Assembly (NCBI GenBank): GCA_015904075.1 | Contig: JABMDH010000029.1 | Span: 27,840 to 37,584 of the forward strand | Direction: 5' to 3' | Length of the DNA: 9,745 nucleotides | Source of the DNA: Nitrospira sp. | GTDB lineage: Bacteria > Nitrospirota > Nitrospiria > Nitrospirales > Nitrospiraceae | In this document: piece by piece, positions 1-6,365 of the stretch | How positions within the stretch are numbered: position 1 is the stretch's first letter | How the letters are laid out: each line of letters opens with the position of its first letter | Program-made: the position numbers and the translations under genes | Notes under the pieces: model-generated | The model's input: the letters and a program-made list of their open reading frames with translations, nothing else | Told to the model about the DNA's origin: nothing | Databases searched by the model: none

Positions 1-75
1 ATCGTGCTGTATCATCATCCGGGGCTCGATGTAACGGATCTCATCGTCAAGGAATTCGATCGCCAAAGTAAATAA
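1..75 (+). CDS. skp: OmpH/Skp-family periplasmic chaperone, C-terminal end only
   Basis: Only the last 24 codons and the TAA stop are present. The reading frame begins at base 1 and is too short to appear among longer ORFs. The residues read IVLYHHPGLDVTDLIVKEFD and then RQSK. The pattern of a hydrophobic strand, a short turn with P-x-L-D-[IVL]-T-[DE], and a final helix is the usual end of OmpH/Skp chaperones, which escort unfolded outer-membrane proteins through the periplasm to the BAM complex. The location fits, because skp normally precedes the fabZ-lpxA block in many Gram-negative operons. lpxD often lies between skp and fabZ, but here only 41 bp separate the Skp stop from the fabZ start. 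The assignment rests on a short tail and on context. Confidence 0.7.
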   Translation: MVLYHHPGLDVTDLIVKEFDRQSK

Positions 76-116
76 GAACGTCGTGAGTCAATAGTAGCGG
101 AGAGGAGGCATCGCCG

Positions 117-569
117 ATGGCAAAAGTTGAACAGGTGGAAATTCAGGGATTACTTCCACACCGGTATCCCTTCTTGTTGGTGGATCGGGTTAAGGAGTTG
201 GAACCCGGCCGGCGGATTGTGGCGATCAAGAACGTTACGATCAATGAGCCGTTCTTTCAGGGGCATTTCCCAGGGCGTCCCGTCATGCCTGGCGTCTTGA
301 TTATCGAAGCGATGGCGCAAGCCGGGGGTGTGCTGGTGTTCAAATCGGGGGAGTCGTCCGGGAAGCCCGTCGTGTATCTGACGGGTATCGACGAGGCAAA
401 GTTTCGGAGGCCGGTGGTACCGGGCGATCAGCTACGGTTCGAAATCGATGTGCTCAAGAAGCGTCCGCCGTTTTGGAAAATGCAGGGGAAAGCATTTGTC
501 GACAACGAAGTGGTGTGTGAAGCAGTCGTGACGGCCATGGTGGCCGAAGAAAAAGCCGGCACGCGTTGA
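117..569 (+). CDS. fabZ: 3-hydroxyacyl-[acyl-carrier-protein] dehydratase FabZ
   Basis: The 150-residue protein is the length expected for FabZ, a cytoplasmic hotdog-fold enzyme that dehydrates (3R)-hydroxyacyl-ACP to trans-2-enoyl-ACP in fatty acid elongation. The N-terminal [14 protein letters not shown] motif (residues 12-25) is a family signature. The catalytic histidine is H50 in [12 protein letters not shown], and the catalytic glutamate is E64 in EAMAQAGG. The ATG has a strong Shine-Dalgarno AGGAGG at 103-108, 8 bp upstream, which fixes the start. FabZ competes with LpxA for hydroxyacyl-ACP, and the genes are commonly adjacent, as here (62 bp apart). No truncation or missing catalytic residue is seen. 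FabA is unlikely because the protein is short and has the FabZ-type motifs. Confidence 0.95.
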   Translation: MAKVEQVEIQGLLPHRYPFLLVDRVKELEPGRRIVAIKNVTINEPFFQGHFPGRPVMPGVLIIEAMAQAGGVLVFKSGESSGKPVVYLTGIDEAKFRRPVVPGDQLRFEIDVLKKRPPFWKMQGKAFVDNEVVCEAVVTAMVAEEKAGTR

Positions 570-631
570 TTGCCACTGATCATCGCGTGGTCAATTCTCT
601 AGTGTGTCTGTAGGGTGAAGGGGGGGAGCGT

Positions 632-1450
632 GTGAAAATCCATCCAGCAGCGATTGTCCATCCCAAGGCGAAACTTGCCGACGGCGTGGAGGTCGGGCCG
701 TTTTGCGTCATCGGTGAGCATGTTTCAATCGGTAAGGGAACCAGGTTGTTGTCGCACATCACCATCGATGGATGGACGGAGATTGGCGAACGCAACGAGG
801 TGCATGCGTTTGCTTCAATCGGCGGACCACCGCAGCATTTGGGCTACAAGGGAGAGCCGACGAAGGTCGTCATCGGGGACGACAATGTCATTCGCGAGTA
901 TGTGACGATCAACCGCGCGACGGTGCAGGGTGGTGGGGTGACGTCGCTCGGATCAAAAAATACTCTGATGGCGTATGTCCATGTGGCGCATGATTGTCGG
1001 CTTGGAAGCCATCTCATTATGGCCAATGCAGCCAGTTTGGCCGGACACATTACGATCGGGGACCATGCCATTATCGGAGGTCTCACGGGTATCCATCAAT
1101 TTGTCCGTGTCGGTGACTATGCGATGGTCGGCGGGTGCTGCGCAATTGGGCAGGATGTTCCACCGTTCATGCGGGCAGCCGGGGGATACCGGGCGCATTT
1201 GTATGGGCTCAATACCGTGGGACTACAGCGGCATGGATTTTCGGTGGAACGTATTGCGCTGCTCAAAAAAGCGTTCGATCTGCTCTTTCGGGCCGGGCAT
1301 CGGGTTGCCGAAGCCATCAGGCTGACGAAGAAGGAGTTTAAGGGGCAGGCGGATGTCGCGAAGGTCCTTACGTTTATGGAAGGGACCAAACGAGGTGTCT
1401 CGCGTGTCGTGAACGTCGATTTGGATATCGAGTTCGATCAGGAAGGGTGA
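632..1450 (+). CDS. lpxA: Acyl-[ACP]--UDP-N-acetylglucosamine O-acyltransferase LpxA
   Basis: The 272-residue protein begins with GTG; a purine-rich GGGGGGAG at 621-628 lies just upstream. LpxA transfers a 3-hydroxyacyl chain from ACP to position 3 of UDP-GlcNAc, the first lipid A step, in the cytoplasm. The N-terminal two thirds are left-handed beta-helix hexapeptide repeats (for example VGPFCVIGEHVSIG). The catalytic base is H120 in AHDC, matching E. coli H125. G168 in MVGGC aligns with E. coli G173, the ruler glycine that permits a long (C14) hydroxyacyl chain; this is inferred by motif alignment. The C-terminal helical part follows QDVPPFMRAAGGYRAHLYGLN in the expected place. The neighbouring Gfo/Idh gene leaves open a UDP-GlcNAc3N substrate, as with GnnA/GnnB in Acidithiobacillus and Leptospira, but no GnnB aminotransferase is seen. 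lpxI follows 13 bp downstream. Confidence 0.95.
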   Translation: MKIHPAAIVHPKAKLADGVEVGPFCVIGEHVSIGKGTRLLSHITIDGWTEIGERNEVHAFASIGGPPQHLGYKGEPTKVVIGDDNVIREYVTINRATVQGGGVTSLGSKNTLMAYVHVAHDCRLGSHLIMANAASLAGHITIGDHAIIGGLTGIHQFVRVGDYAMVGGCCAIGQDVPPFMRAAGGYRAHLYGLNTVGLQRHGFSVERIALLKKAFDLLFRAGHRVAEAIRLTKKEFKGQADVAKVLTFMEGTKRGVSRVVNVDLDIEFDQEG

Positions 1451-1463
1451 GAGTTACACCACT

Positions 1464-2300
1464 ATGACGGTGTCGGTCTCAGTCCAAGAGGGACGTATCG
1501 GGCTGATTGCCGGAAACGGACGGTTTCCGATCATCTTTGCGGATAACGCGCGGAAGATGGGTTTGCAGGTGTCTGCGGTGGCTCATGAAGGGGAAACGGA
1601 ACCCGAGCTTGAACAGCATGTCGATTGGATCCACTGGATCAAGATCGGACAGTTGAATAAGCTGATCAAAGCATTCAAGGGCGACGGTGTTCGGCAAGTG
1701 GTGATGCTGGGAGGCATCAAGAAGACGCACGTGTACAGCACGGTGCGGCCTGATTTTCGAGCGCTGGCACTGGCGACGCGTGTGGCCCTGTGGAAAGATG
1801 ACAACATTCTTCGCGAAATTGCGGCTGAACTCGAGCGGGAGGGGATTTTGATTTGTGAATCCACCTTCGGGCTTGAAGGGATTCTGGTCGAAGAAGGTCC
1901 GCTGACCTCTCGCCAACCGACCAAGAAGGAATGGACCGACATCCGCTATGGATGGGAGGTGGCCAAGGAGACCGGGCGTCTCGACATTGGCCAATGTGTG
2001 GTGATCAAGGATCGTGTGGTTGTGGCGGTGGAAGCGGTCGAGGGGACTGATGGGGCGATCAAGCGCGGCGGCGAGTTGGCGAAAGATGGGGCGGTGGTGG
2101 TCAAGCGAAGCAAGCCGCAGCAGGATCTTCGGTTCGATTTGCCTGCGGTTGGCCCCCGGACGATCGAAGTTATGGCGTCGGTGAAGGCGGCCGTGCTGGC
2201 GGTGGAAGCGGGCCGCACGGTGATGCTGGATCGAGAACAGCTGGTCAGCCTGGCGGAACGGGCAGGGATCGCAGTCATTGGAATCACACGAGACGAGTGA
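1464..2300 (+). CDS. lpxI: UDP-2,3-diacylglucosamine pyrophosphatase LpxI (DUF1009)
   Basis: This 278-residue protein matches the LpxI/DUF1009 family, which hydrolyses UDP-2,3-diacylglucosamine to lipid X and UMP, doing the job of LpxH in organisms that lack LpxH. The N-terminal domain opens with IGLIAGNGRFP (residues 12-22), a family hallmark. The C-terminal domain contains RFDLPAVGPRT; its D225 sits in the motif carrying the catalytic aspartate reported for Caulobacter LpxI, as I recall it. Length is typical for the family (about 270-285). The ATG is 13 bp after the lpxA stop, with only a modest GGGTGAGAG-like ribosome site at 1446-1454, so translation may be coupled to lpxA. The next gene starts 28 bp downstream. 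The open reading frames on the opposite strand here are codon-bias shadows. Confidence 0.93.
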   Translation: MTVSVSVQEGRIGLIAGNGRFPIIFADNARKMGLQVSAVAHEGETEPELEQHVDWIHWIKIGQLNKLIKAFKGDGVRQVVMLGGIKKTHVYSTVRPDFRALALATRVALWKDDNILREIAAELEREGILICESTFGLEGILVEEGPLTSRQPTKKEWTDIRYGWEVAKETGRLDIGQCVVIKDRVVVAVEAVEGTDGAIKRGGELAKDGAVVVKRSKPQQDLRFDLPAVGPRTIEVMASVKAAVLAVEAGRTVMLDREQLVSLAERAGIAVIGITRDE

Positions 2301-2328
2301 TCCATTCACGCATCGTTCATCACATCTC

Positions 2329-3150
2329 ATGAAATCACTTCGTGCCGGAGTCGTCGGCGTCGGACATTTGGGGCAGCACCATGCACGGCTCTATGCCGCA
2401 CTGCCTGACTCGACGCTTATCGGTGTGACGGATCAGGACCGTGACCGGGCCGGCGTCATCGCCGGGCGGCATGGCGCACAGATGTTCGAGGATCTGTCTG
2501 ATCTTCTGAAGGCCGTCGATATCGTCAGCGTGGCCGTGCCCACATCAGGGCATTATGCCGTGGCGAAAGCCTGTCTTGAAGCGGGCAAGCATGTCCTGGT
2601 TGAGAAGCCGATCGCTGTGCGGCCTGCCGAGGCACGCGAGCTTGTCGATTTGGCTAAGGCCAAGGGGTGCCGGCTTCAGGTCGGTCACAGCGAACGATTC
2701 AATCCCATTATGCAGGTGATGCGGCCACAGATTCGTCGTCCGGCGTTCATCGAAGCTCACCGGATGGGGACCTACAGCGAACGTGGAACCGACGTCGATG
2801 TTGTGCTGGATTTGATGATCCATGATCTTGACCTGGTCTTGTCCTTCAATCCCGGTCCGGTCGAAGAGGTGCGGGCCGCCGGAGTGCCGGTGCTGTCATC
2901 GACGATTGATATTGCTAATGCGCGCATCCAGTTTCAAAGCGGATGTGTCGCCAACTTGACCGCCAGCCGAGTGTCTCTCACCAAGATGCGCCGGTTGCGG
3001 GTGTTTCAACAGGACAGCTATGTGTCGATCGATTTTCAGTCCCGTCTGGCCTATTCCTCTATGGAGCCCCTCTCTGGGTTCTGCGTGACACAGACGACGC
3101 GGCGCTTGAAGTGTCCCGCCTTGAACTTGAGACGGTCCTCAATCGGCTGA
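2329..3150 (+). CDS. Gfo/Idh/MocA-family oxidoreductase, 3'-truncated with out-of-frame tail
   Basis: The 273-residue product is an NAD(P)-dependent sugar oxidoreductase of the Gfo/Idh/MocA family. The Rossmann motif GVVGVGHLGQHH is at residues 7-18. EKP with K93 and the H165 in DLMIHDLD are the usual catalytic elements. The start at ATG 2329 places the Rossmann strand at the N-terminus; an in-frame TTG at 2278 would add 17 unlikely residues and overlap lpxI. Family similarity runs to about residue 240 (YVSIDFQSRLA). The final ~33 residues (from YSSMEPLSG) do not look like the family, which normally continues for roughly 70-80 more residues. The DNA coding that tail reads in another frame as the end of an acyltransferase, so the gene appears cut by a deletion or misassembly. 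A role in making a modified UDP-sugar (GnnA-like) is possible but unproven. The truncated protein may be non-functional. Confidence 0.8.
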   Translation: MKSLRAGVVGVGHLGQHHARLYAALPDSTLIGVTDQDRDRAGVIAGRHGAQMFEDLSDLLKAVDIVSVAVPTSGHYAVAKACLEAGKHVLVEKPIAVRPAEARELVDLAKAKGCRLQVGHSERFNPIMQVMRPQIRRPAFIEAHRMGTYSERGTDVDVVLDLMIHDLDLVLSFNPGPVEEVRAAGVPVLSSTIDIANARIQFQSGCVANLTASRVSLTKMRRLRVFQQDSYVSIDFQSRLAYSSMEPLSGFCVTQTTRRLKCPALNLRRSSIG

Positions 3151-3188
3151 CCGATCAGGCGGAGCAAGACGTGACGCGTGAAACGTGA
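3048..3188 (+). pseudogene. C-terminal remnant of DUF374-type lysophospholipid acyltransferase
   Basis: In the frame starting at 3048 the DNA encodes GLFLYGAPLWVLRDTDDAAL, then EVSRLELETVLNRLTDQAEQ, then DVTRET and TGA. The pattern [LF]-F-x-[YW]-G-x-P-[LI]-W-V-x-[RA]-D-x-D followed by a helix ending LN-[RA]-LT-x-x-A-[DE] is what I recognise as the end of DUF374 lysophospholipid acyltransferases, which acylate lipid A or phospholipid precursors at the inner membrane. The N-terminal ~170 residues, including the HxxxxD acyltransferase motif, are missing. Upstream of 3048 the DNA belongs to the Gfo/Idh gene in another frame. This family often sits directly before waaA, which is the position of the remnant. 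The last codons (GTG ACG CGT GAA ACG TGA) lie inside the palindromic repeat that follows. The fragment overlaps the out-of-frame tail of the oxidoreductase gene and has no evident start of its own. Confidence 0.72.
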
Positions 3189-3251
3189 AACGTAAGGGGT
3201 TCAGGAATGAAGTGGGACGTTTCACCTGGTACCGTTTACGTGTAACTTCGT
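3168..3251 (+). repeat. Palindromic intergenic repeat, GTGAAACGT type
   Basis: The left arm (3168-3195) contains GTGACGCGTGAAACGTGAAA, that is, overlapping GTGAAACGT units. The right arm (3217-3251) contains ACGTTTCACC and CGTTTACGTGTAAC, an imperfect reverse complement. About 21 bases lie between the arms. The left arm overlaps the stop codon of the acyltransferase remnant, and the right arm ends 4 bp before the waaA start. No T tract follows, so it is not a simple intrinsic terminator. Transcribed, it would form an imperfect hairpin just ahead of waaA. I associate this sort of GTGAAACGT repeat with Nitrospira intergenic regions, from memory only. Confidence 0.6.
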
Positions 3252-3255
3252 CATC

Positions 3256-4590
3256 ATGTGGAAAGTACTCTATAACATCGGATTCATCCTTGCTGCTCCT
3301 GTGATCGTGTGTGTGCTGTTGGCCAAACCCCGTTGTCGTCCGGGGTTAGCGCAGAGGCTGGGGCTGGAAGATGGTCTGTCTGGTCTGTTCGGTCTATCGC
3401 GTCGACCGGACGGACAAGACAGACCTGACCGGCCAGATAGACCAGAGCGACCCGTCATCTGGGTTCATGCCGTGTCACTCGGAGAAGCGGTGGCTGCTGC
3501 GCCGCTGGTGAAGGCCTTGCACGGCCGCCATCCTGAGTACCGGTACATCGTGACGACCGTCACTGAAACAGGCCGCGAAGCGGTTGAGCAACGGTTGGCC
3601 GGTGTGGCCGAACATCGGTATGCTCCGCTGGATTTGCCGTGGGTGGTTGCGGGTATGATCGACCGGCTACGGCCTGCGCTCTATCTGTTCGTTGAAACCG
3701 AGTTGTGGCCCAATTTACTCTGGACGCTGAGGGCCCGGCAGGTCCCGGTCGTGCTGGTCAATGGGCGATTATCGTCGCGCTCGTTTCGCCGTCAAGATGT
3801 CGGAGGCATCCGTGCGTTGTACCGGTCGGTCCTCCAGTCGATCAGTCTGTGTTTGATGCAATCCGACCGTGACCGGCAGCGTATCGTGGCGCTGGGCGCC
3901 AATCCTGCCCGTGCGCATACGACCGGCAATATCAAGTTCGATCAACCCCTGCCAGACATGAGCGGTGAGTCGTCTCTGCGCCGAACCTTTGGATTGGCTG
4001 ATCAGGAGCGGTTGATTTTAGCCGGGAGTACGCATTCAGGCGAAGAGGAGTTGCTGGTCTCAGCCTATGGACAGATTGTGAAGGCGCATCCATCGGCTGT
4101 GCTGATGCTGGTCCCTCGGCATATCGAGCGAGTAGATCGGGTCGAGGCGATGATCCGCGAAGCCGGGTTCACTGCACAACGCAAAAGCCGGATCGGCGAC
4201 ACGGCGGCTGGCCCGCGAGTCATTATCTTGGATACCAGAGGGGAATTGGCCCGCGCCTATCGAGAGGCGGTCGTGGCCTTTGTGGGTGGGACACTGATTC
4301 CGGTAGGCGGACATAATTTACTGGAACCGGCAGTCTGGGGAACACCGGTGCTATTCGGGCCCTATACCGACCATTGTGCCGAAGTGGCGGCCTTGTTAGA
4401 TGAGGCGGGAGGAGGCCGTCGCGTGACTGGTGTCAAGGATGTGGTCCGATGTGTGAGTGAATGGTTGGCCGATCAGCATGCCCGCGATACAGCGGGACAG
4501 GCGGCCAAACGTGTGGTTGTGGATAATCAAGGTGCCTTGAAGCGAAGCCTGGAATTAATCGAATCCTGTCTGGCCCCCAGCGCCGGTTAA
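3256..4590 (+). CDS. waaA: 3-deoxy-D-manno-octulosonic acid (Kdo) transferase WaaA/KdtA
   Basis: The 444-residue GT30 glycosyltransferase adds Kdo from CMP-Kdo to lipid IVA at the inner face of the cytoplasmic membrane. Residues 4-23 form an N-terminal membrane anchor, followed by RPGLAQRLGL. The catalytic glutamate is E77 in WVHAVSLGEAVAA (E60 in E. coli). The acceptor-domain segment LFVETELWPNLL follows in order, as does the donor-side VGGTLIPVGGHNLLEPAVWG and then FGPYTDH near the C-terminus. Residues 40-63 (GLSGLFGL...DRPDRP) are an in-frame insertion made of a 9-bp-periodic inverted repeat, placed in the variable linker between the anchor and the first GT-B domain. The gene is slightly longer than the usual ~425 residues, consistent with that insertion. 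No Shine-Dalgarno is visible before the ATG; a palindromic repeat abuts it, and there is no better in-frame upstream start. Confidence 0.93.
   Translation: MWKVLYNIGFILAAPVIVCVLLAKPRCRPGLAQRLGLEDGLSGLFGLSRRPDGQDRPDRPDRPERPVIWVHAVSLGEAVAAAPLVKALHGRHPEYRYIVTTVTETGREAVEQRLAGVAEHRYAPLDLPWVVAGMIDRLRPALYLFVETELWPNLLWTLRARQVPVVLVNGRLSSRSFRRQDVGGIRALYRSVLQSISLCLMQSDRDRQRIVALGANPARAHTTGNIKFDQPLPDMSGESSLRRTFGLADQERLILAGSTHSGEEELLVSAYGQIVKAHPSAVLMLVPRHIERVDRVEAMIREAGFTAQRKSRIGDTAAGPRVIILDTRGELARAYREAVVAFVGGTLIPVGGHNLLEPAVWGTPVLFGPYTDHCAEVAALLDEAGGGRRVTGVKDVVRCVSEWLADQHARDTAGQAAKRVVVDNQGALKRSLELIESCLAPSAG
3373..3444 (+). repeat. In-frame 9-bp-periodic inverted repeat inside waaA
   Basis: The left arm is three 9-bp units: GGTCTGTCT, GGTCTGTTC and GGTCTATCG (3373-3399). 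The right arm has GACAGACCT, GACCGGCCA and GATAGACCA (3418-3444). The reverse complement of the right arm aligns with the left arm in the same period, giving an imperfect hairpin around a GTCGACCGGACGG centre. The period of 9 keeps the reading frame, so the arms translate to GLSGLFGLS and DRPDRPDRP (WaaA residues 40-63). A longer copy of the same kind of repeat lies at 7410-7556. Confidence 0.85.
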
Positions 4591-4754
4591 GGACAAGGGC
4601 GTATAGCTCATTGCGGATGGCACGTGATCGGATCAAGGCATTGGTTCGCCCGGATGTGTTTTTCAGCCCCGTGCCATACGCCATAGGTTCTTTCCTTCGA
4701 GCAATATCGCTTCATGCTCACGAGTGGCGATTGATATAGAAGTGCTCATGAATA
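4591..4754. other. waaA-lpxK spacer with inverted repeat
   Basis: This 164-bp spacer contains no credible gene. It holds an inverted repeat: GCGGATGGCACG at 4613-4624 against CGTGCCATACGC at 4670-4681, 11 of 12 positions complementary, with a 45-bp loop. The flanks (GTATAGCTC on the left, CATAGG on the right) extend the similarity weakly. No T tract follows the right arm. A weak promoter-like pair, TTCATG (4711-4716) and TATAGA (4735-4740) with an 18-bp spacer, lies before lpxK. It is too degenerate to call on its own. A four-codon-plus-one ORF (ATG at 4748, stopping at TAA 4763-4765) overlaps the lpxK start and is probably chance. Confidence 0.45.
4613..4681 (+). repeat. Inverted repeat, ATGGCACG type
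   Basis: Arms at 4613-4624 and 4670-4681 are 12 bp long with one mismatch. They surround a 45-bp loop in the spacer between waaA and lpxK. The arms differ in sequence from the GTGAAACGT and GGTCTGTCT elements elsewhere in the window, so this is a third palindrome type. Its function is unknown. The long loop and absence of a T tract argue against an intrinsic terminator. Confidence 0.45.
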
Positions 4755-5909
4755 ATGCGAGCTAACCGCATGGCATTGTTGCATCCAGGACGGCCGGTTC
4801 GGAAAAGTCTGTACGGGGTCGCGTTTCTGTATGGTCTCATCGTTCGCCTGCGGAATGCCTGTTATCGTGTCGGCTGGTGTCGTTCTTCGCGGATGGCCTG
4901 CCGTGTGGTGAGTGTGGGCAATCTCACAGTAGGGGGAACCGGTAAGACACCGGTCGTTATTCTCCTGACACAATGGTTGCAGTCTCAGGGACGGCGGGTG
5001 GCTGTCTTAAGCCGCGGGTATAAGCGCGCGAGCGGGGGTTCGCAGCGTCTCGTATCGGATGGTGTCACAGTCCTGGCTGGCCCGTCAGAGGCGGGGGATG
5101 AGCCGTTTCTCCTTGCGCGGCGCTGTCCCGAGGCAGTTGTCGCAGTGGGAGCGGATCGTGCGGCGCTGGGCCAATGGATATTGGCGCAGTATCCGGTGGA
5201 TTGCATGATATTGGATGACGGGTTTCAGCATCGTGGGCTTCGTCGGGATGTGGATCTGGTGTTGCTGGACGCGACGGATGCAACCGGGCTTGATGCCATG
5301 GCGCCTGCCGGACGGTTGCGCGAACCTTTGCAGGGTCTTGTGCGTGCGACGGCGGTGGTGGTGACGAGGGCCGATTCGAAGGAAGAGGTCGACGCGATAC
5401 ACAGCCGACTGCTGGCAGCCGGTCTGCAATACAATGATCCGATAGAAGTGGTGTTCAGGGCAGACTCCTGTGTGTCGGTGCAGACAGAGGAAGGCAAGCC
5501 GCTGGACTGGTGCCGAGGAAAATCCGTGTGGCTGGTGAGCGGCATAGGGAACAGCGGGTCGTTTCGACGGTCCGCTCTGTCGGCAGGGGTCGAAGTTGTC
5601 GGCGAGACGGTATTTCAGGACCATCATCGTTACGATGCGGACGATGTCCGTCGGATTCGCGCTGCTGCACAGTCTGCCGGGGCAGACATCGTGCTGACGA
5701 CCGAAAAGGATGCAGGCAAGCTCCCGCCTTTTCTTGTGCCACAGGATTCCTGGTGGGCGTTACGGGTGCGGGCGGAGGTTGTGAGAGGAGAAGAGCGACT
5801 GCGGAATTTAGTTTTGGGATACCCAGAGAAGGTCTTGATGCCATGGCGCCTGCCGGACGGTTGCGCGAACCTTTGCAGGGTCTTGTGCGTGCGACGGCGG
5901 TGGTGGTGA
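4755..5909 (+). CDS. lpxK: Tetraacyldisaccharide 4'-kinase LpxK with aberrant C-terminal tail
   Basis: LpxK phosphorylates the 4' position of tetraacyldisaccharide-1-phosphate to make lipid IVA at the inner membrane. The 384-residue product has an N-terminal hydrophobic helix (about 18-36), the P-loop GNLTVGGTGKTP (residues 55-66), RGYKR at 87-91, GDEPFLLARR at 114-123, DDGFQHRGL at 154-162, and QDHHRYDADD in the C-terminal domain, where the family's catalytic histidine is expected. Family similarity ends near G355 (ERLRNLVLGYPEK). The last ~25 residues (from V360) are out-of-frame reading of a downstream partial copy of the same gene. Without that tail the length is normal (E. coli 328). ATG 4755 or ATG 4770 could be the start; neither has a strong ribosome site. 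The kinase is probably functional, since every recognised motif is intact. Confidence 0.92.
   Translation: MRANRMALLHPGRPVRKSLYGVAFLYGLIVRLRNACYRVGWCRSSRMACRVVSVGNLTVGGTGKTPVVILLTQWLQSQGRRVAVLSRGYKRASGGSQRLVSDGVTVLAGPSEAGDEPFLLARRCPEAVVAVGADRAALGQWILAQYPVDCMILDDGFQHRGLRRDVDLVLLDATDATGLDAMAPAGRLREPLQGLVRATAVVVTRADSKEEVDAIHSRLLAAGLQYNDPIEVVFRADSCVSVQTEEGKPLDWCRGKSVWLVSGIGNSGSFRRSALSAGVEVVGETVFQDHHRYDADDVRRIRAAAQSAGADIVLTTEKDAGKLPPFLVPQDSWWALRVRAEVVRGEERLRNLVLGYPEKVLMPWRLPDGCANLCRVLCVRRRWW
5289..5820 (+). repeat. Direct repeat copy A (3' half of lpxK)
   Basis: This segment, starting at CTTGATGCCATGGCGCCTGC, recurs 545 bp downstream at 5834-6365. By hand alignment I count roughly 39 base differences over about 532 bp (near 7%) and no indels. 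Most are third-codon-position changes. They are unevenly spread: 5289-5430 has a single difference and 5718-5783 has none, while 5431-5717 holds about 30. Because 545 is not a multiple of 3, the second copy is out of frame with the first. Confidence 0.93.
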
Positions 5910-6365
5910 CGAGGGACGATTCGAAGGAAGAGGTCGACGCGATACACAGCCGACTGCTGGCAGCCGGTCTGCAATATAATGACCCGATCGAAGTGGTGTT
6001 CAAGGCAGATTCCTGTGTGGCGGTGCAGACAGAGGAGGGCAGGTCGCTGGATTGGTGCCGAGGAAAATCCGTATGGCTCGTCAGTGGTATAGGGAACAGC
6101 GAGTCGTTTCGACGATCCGCTCTGTCAGCAGGAGTCGAGGTTGTCGGCGAGACGGTATTTCAGGACCATCATCGTTATGATGCTGAGGATGTTCGTCGGA
6201 TTCGCGCTGCTGCACAATCTGCCGGAGTAGACATTGTGCTGACGACCGAAAAGGACGCAGGTAAGCTCCCGCCTTTTCTTGTGCCACAGGATTCCTGGTG
6301 GGCGTTACGGGTGCGGGCGGAGGTTGTGCGAGGGGAAGAGCGACTGCGCAAGCTGGTGTTGGGGG
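5834..6365 (+). repeat. Direct repeat copy B (3' half of lpxK)
   Basis: This is the second copy of the segment at 5289-5820, with a 545-bp period. It joins the end of copy A at GAGAAGGT|CTTGATGCC. Its 3' end leads into the normal-looking lpxK terminus and the overlapping start of the next gene, which suggests the right end is the original gene end and the junction near 5833 is the novel one. Confidence 0.93.

Noticed and set aside
570..594. Hairpin TTGCCAC/GTGGTCAA after fabZ as intrinsic terminator
   Set aside because: The stem is short with a bulge and has no T tract, and the operon clearly continues into lpxA.
2278..2328. TTG 2278 as start of the oxidoreductase
   Set aside because: It would add 17 polar residues before the Rossmann motif and overlap lpxI by 23 bp; ATG 2329 gives the normal family N-terminus.
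1479..2330. Long open frame of 283 codons on the minus strand across lpxI
   Set aside because: It is antisense to a well-supported lpxI, reads as Arg/His/Pro-rich low-quality protein, and arises from high GC and codon bias.
5510..5833. Upstream part of the 292-codon plus-strand ORF as a genuine N-terminus for the second lpxK copy
   Set aside because: These bases are copy A of lpxK read in the wrong frame; the resulting Arg/Ser-rich sequence has no resemblance to LpxK.
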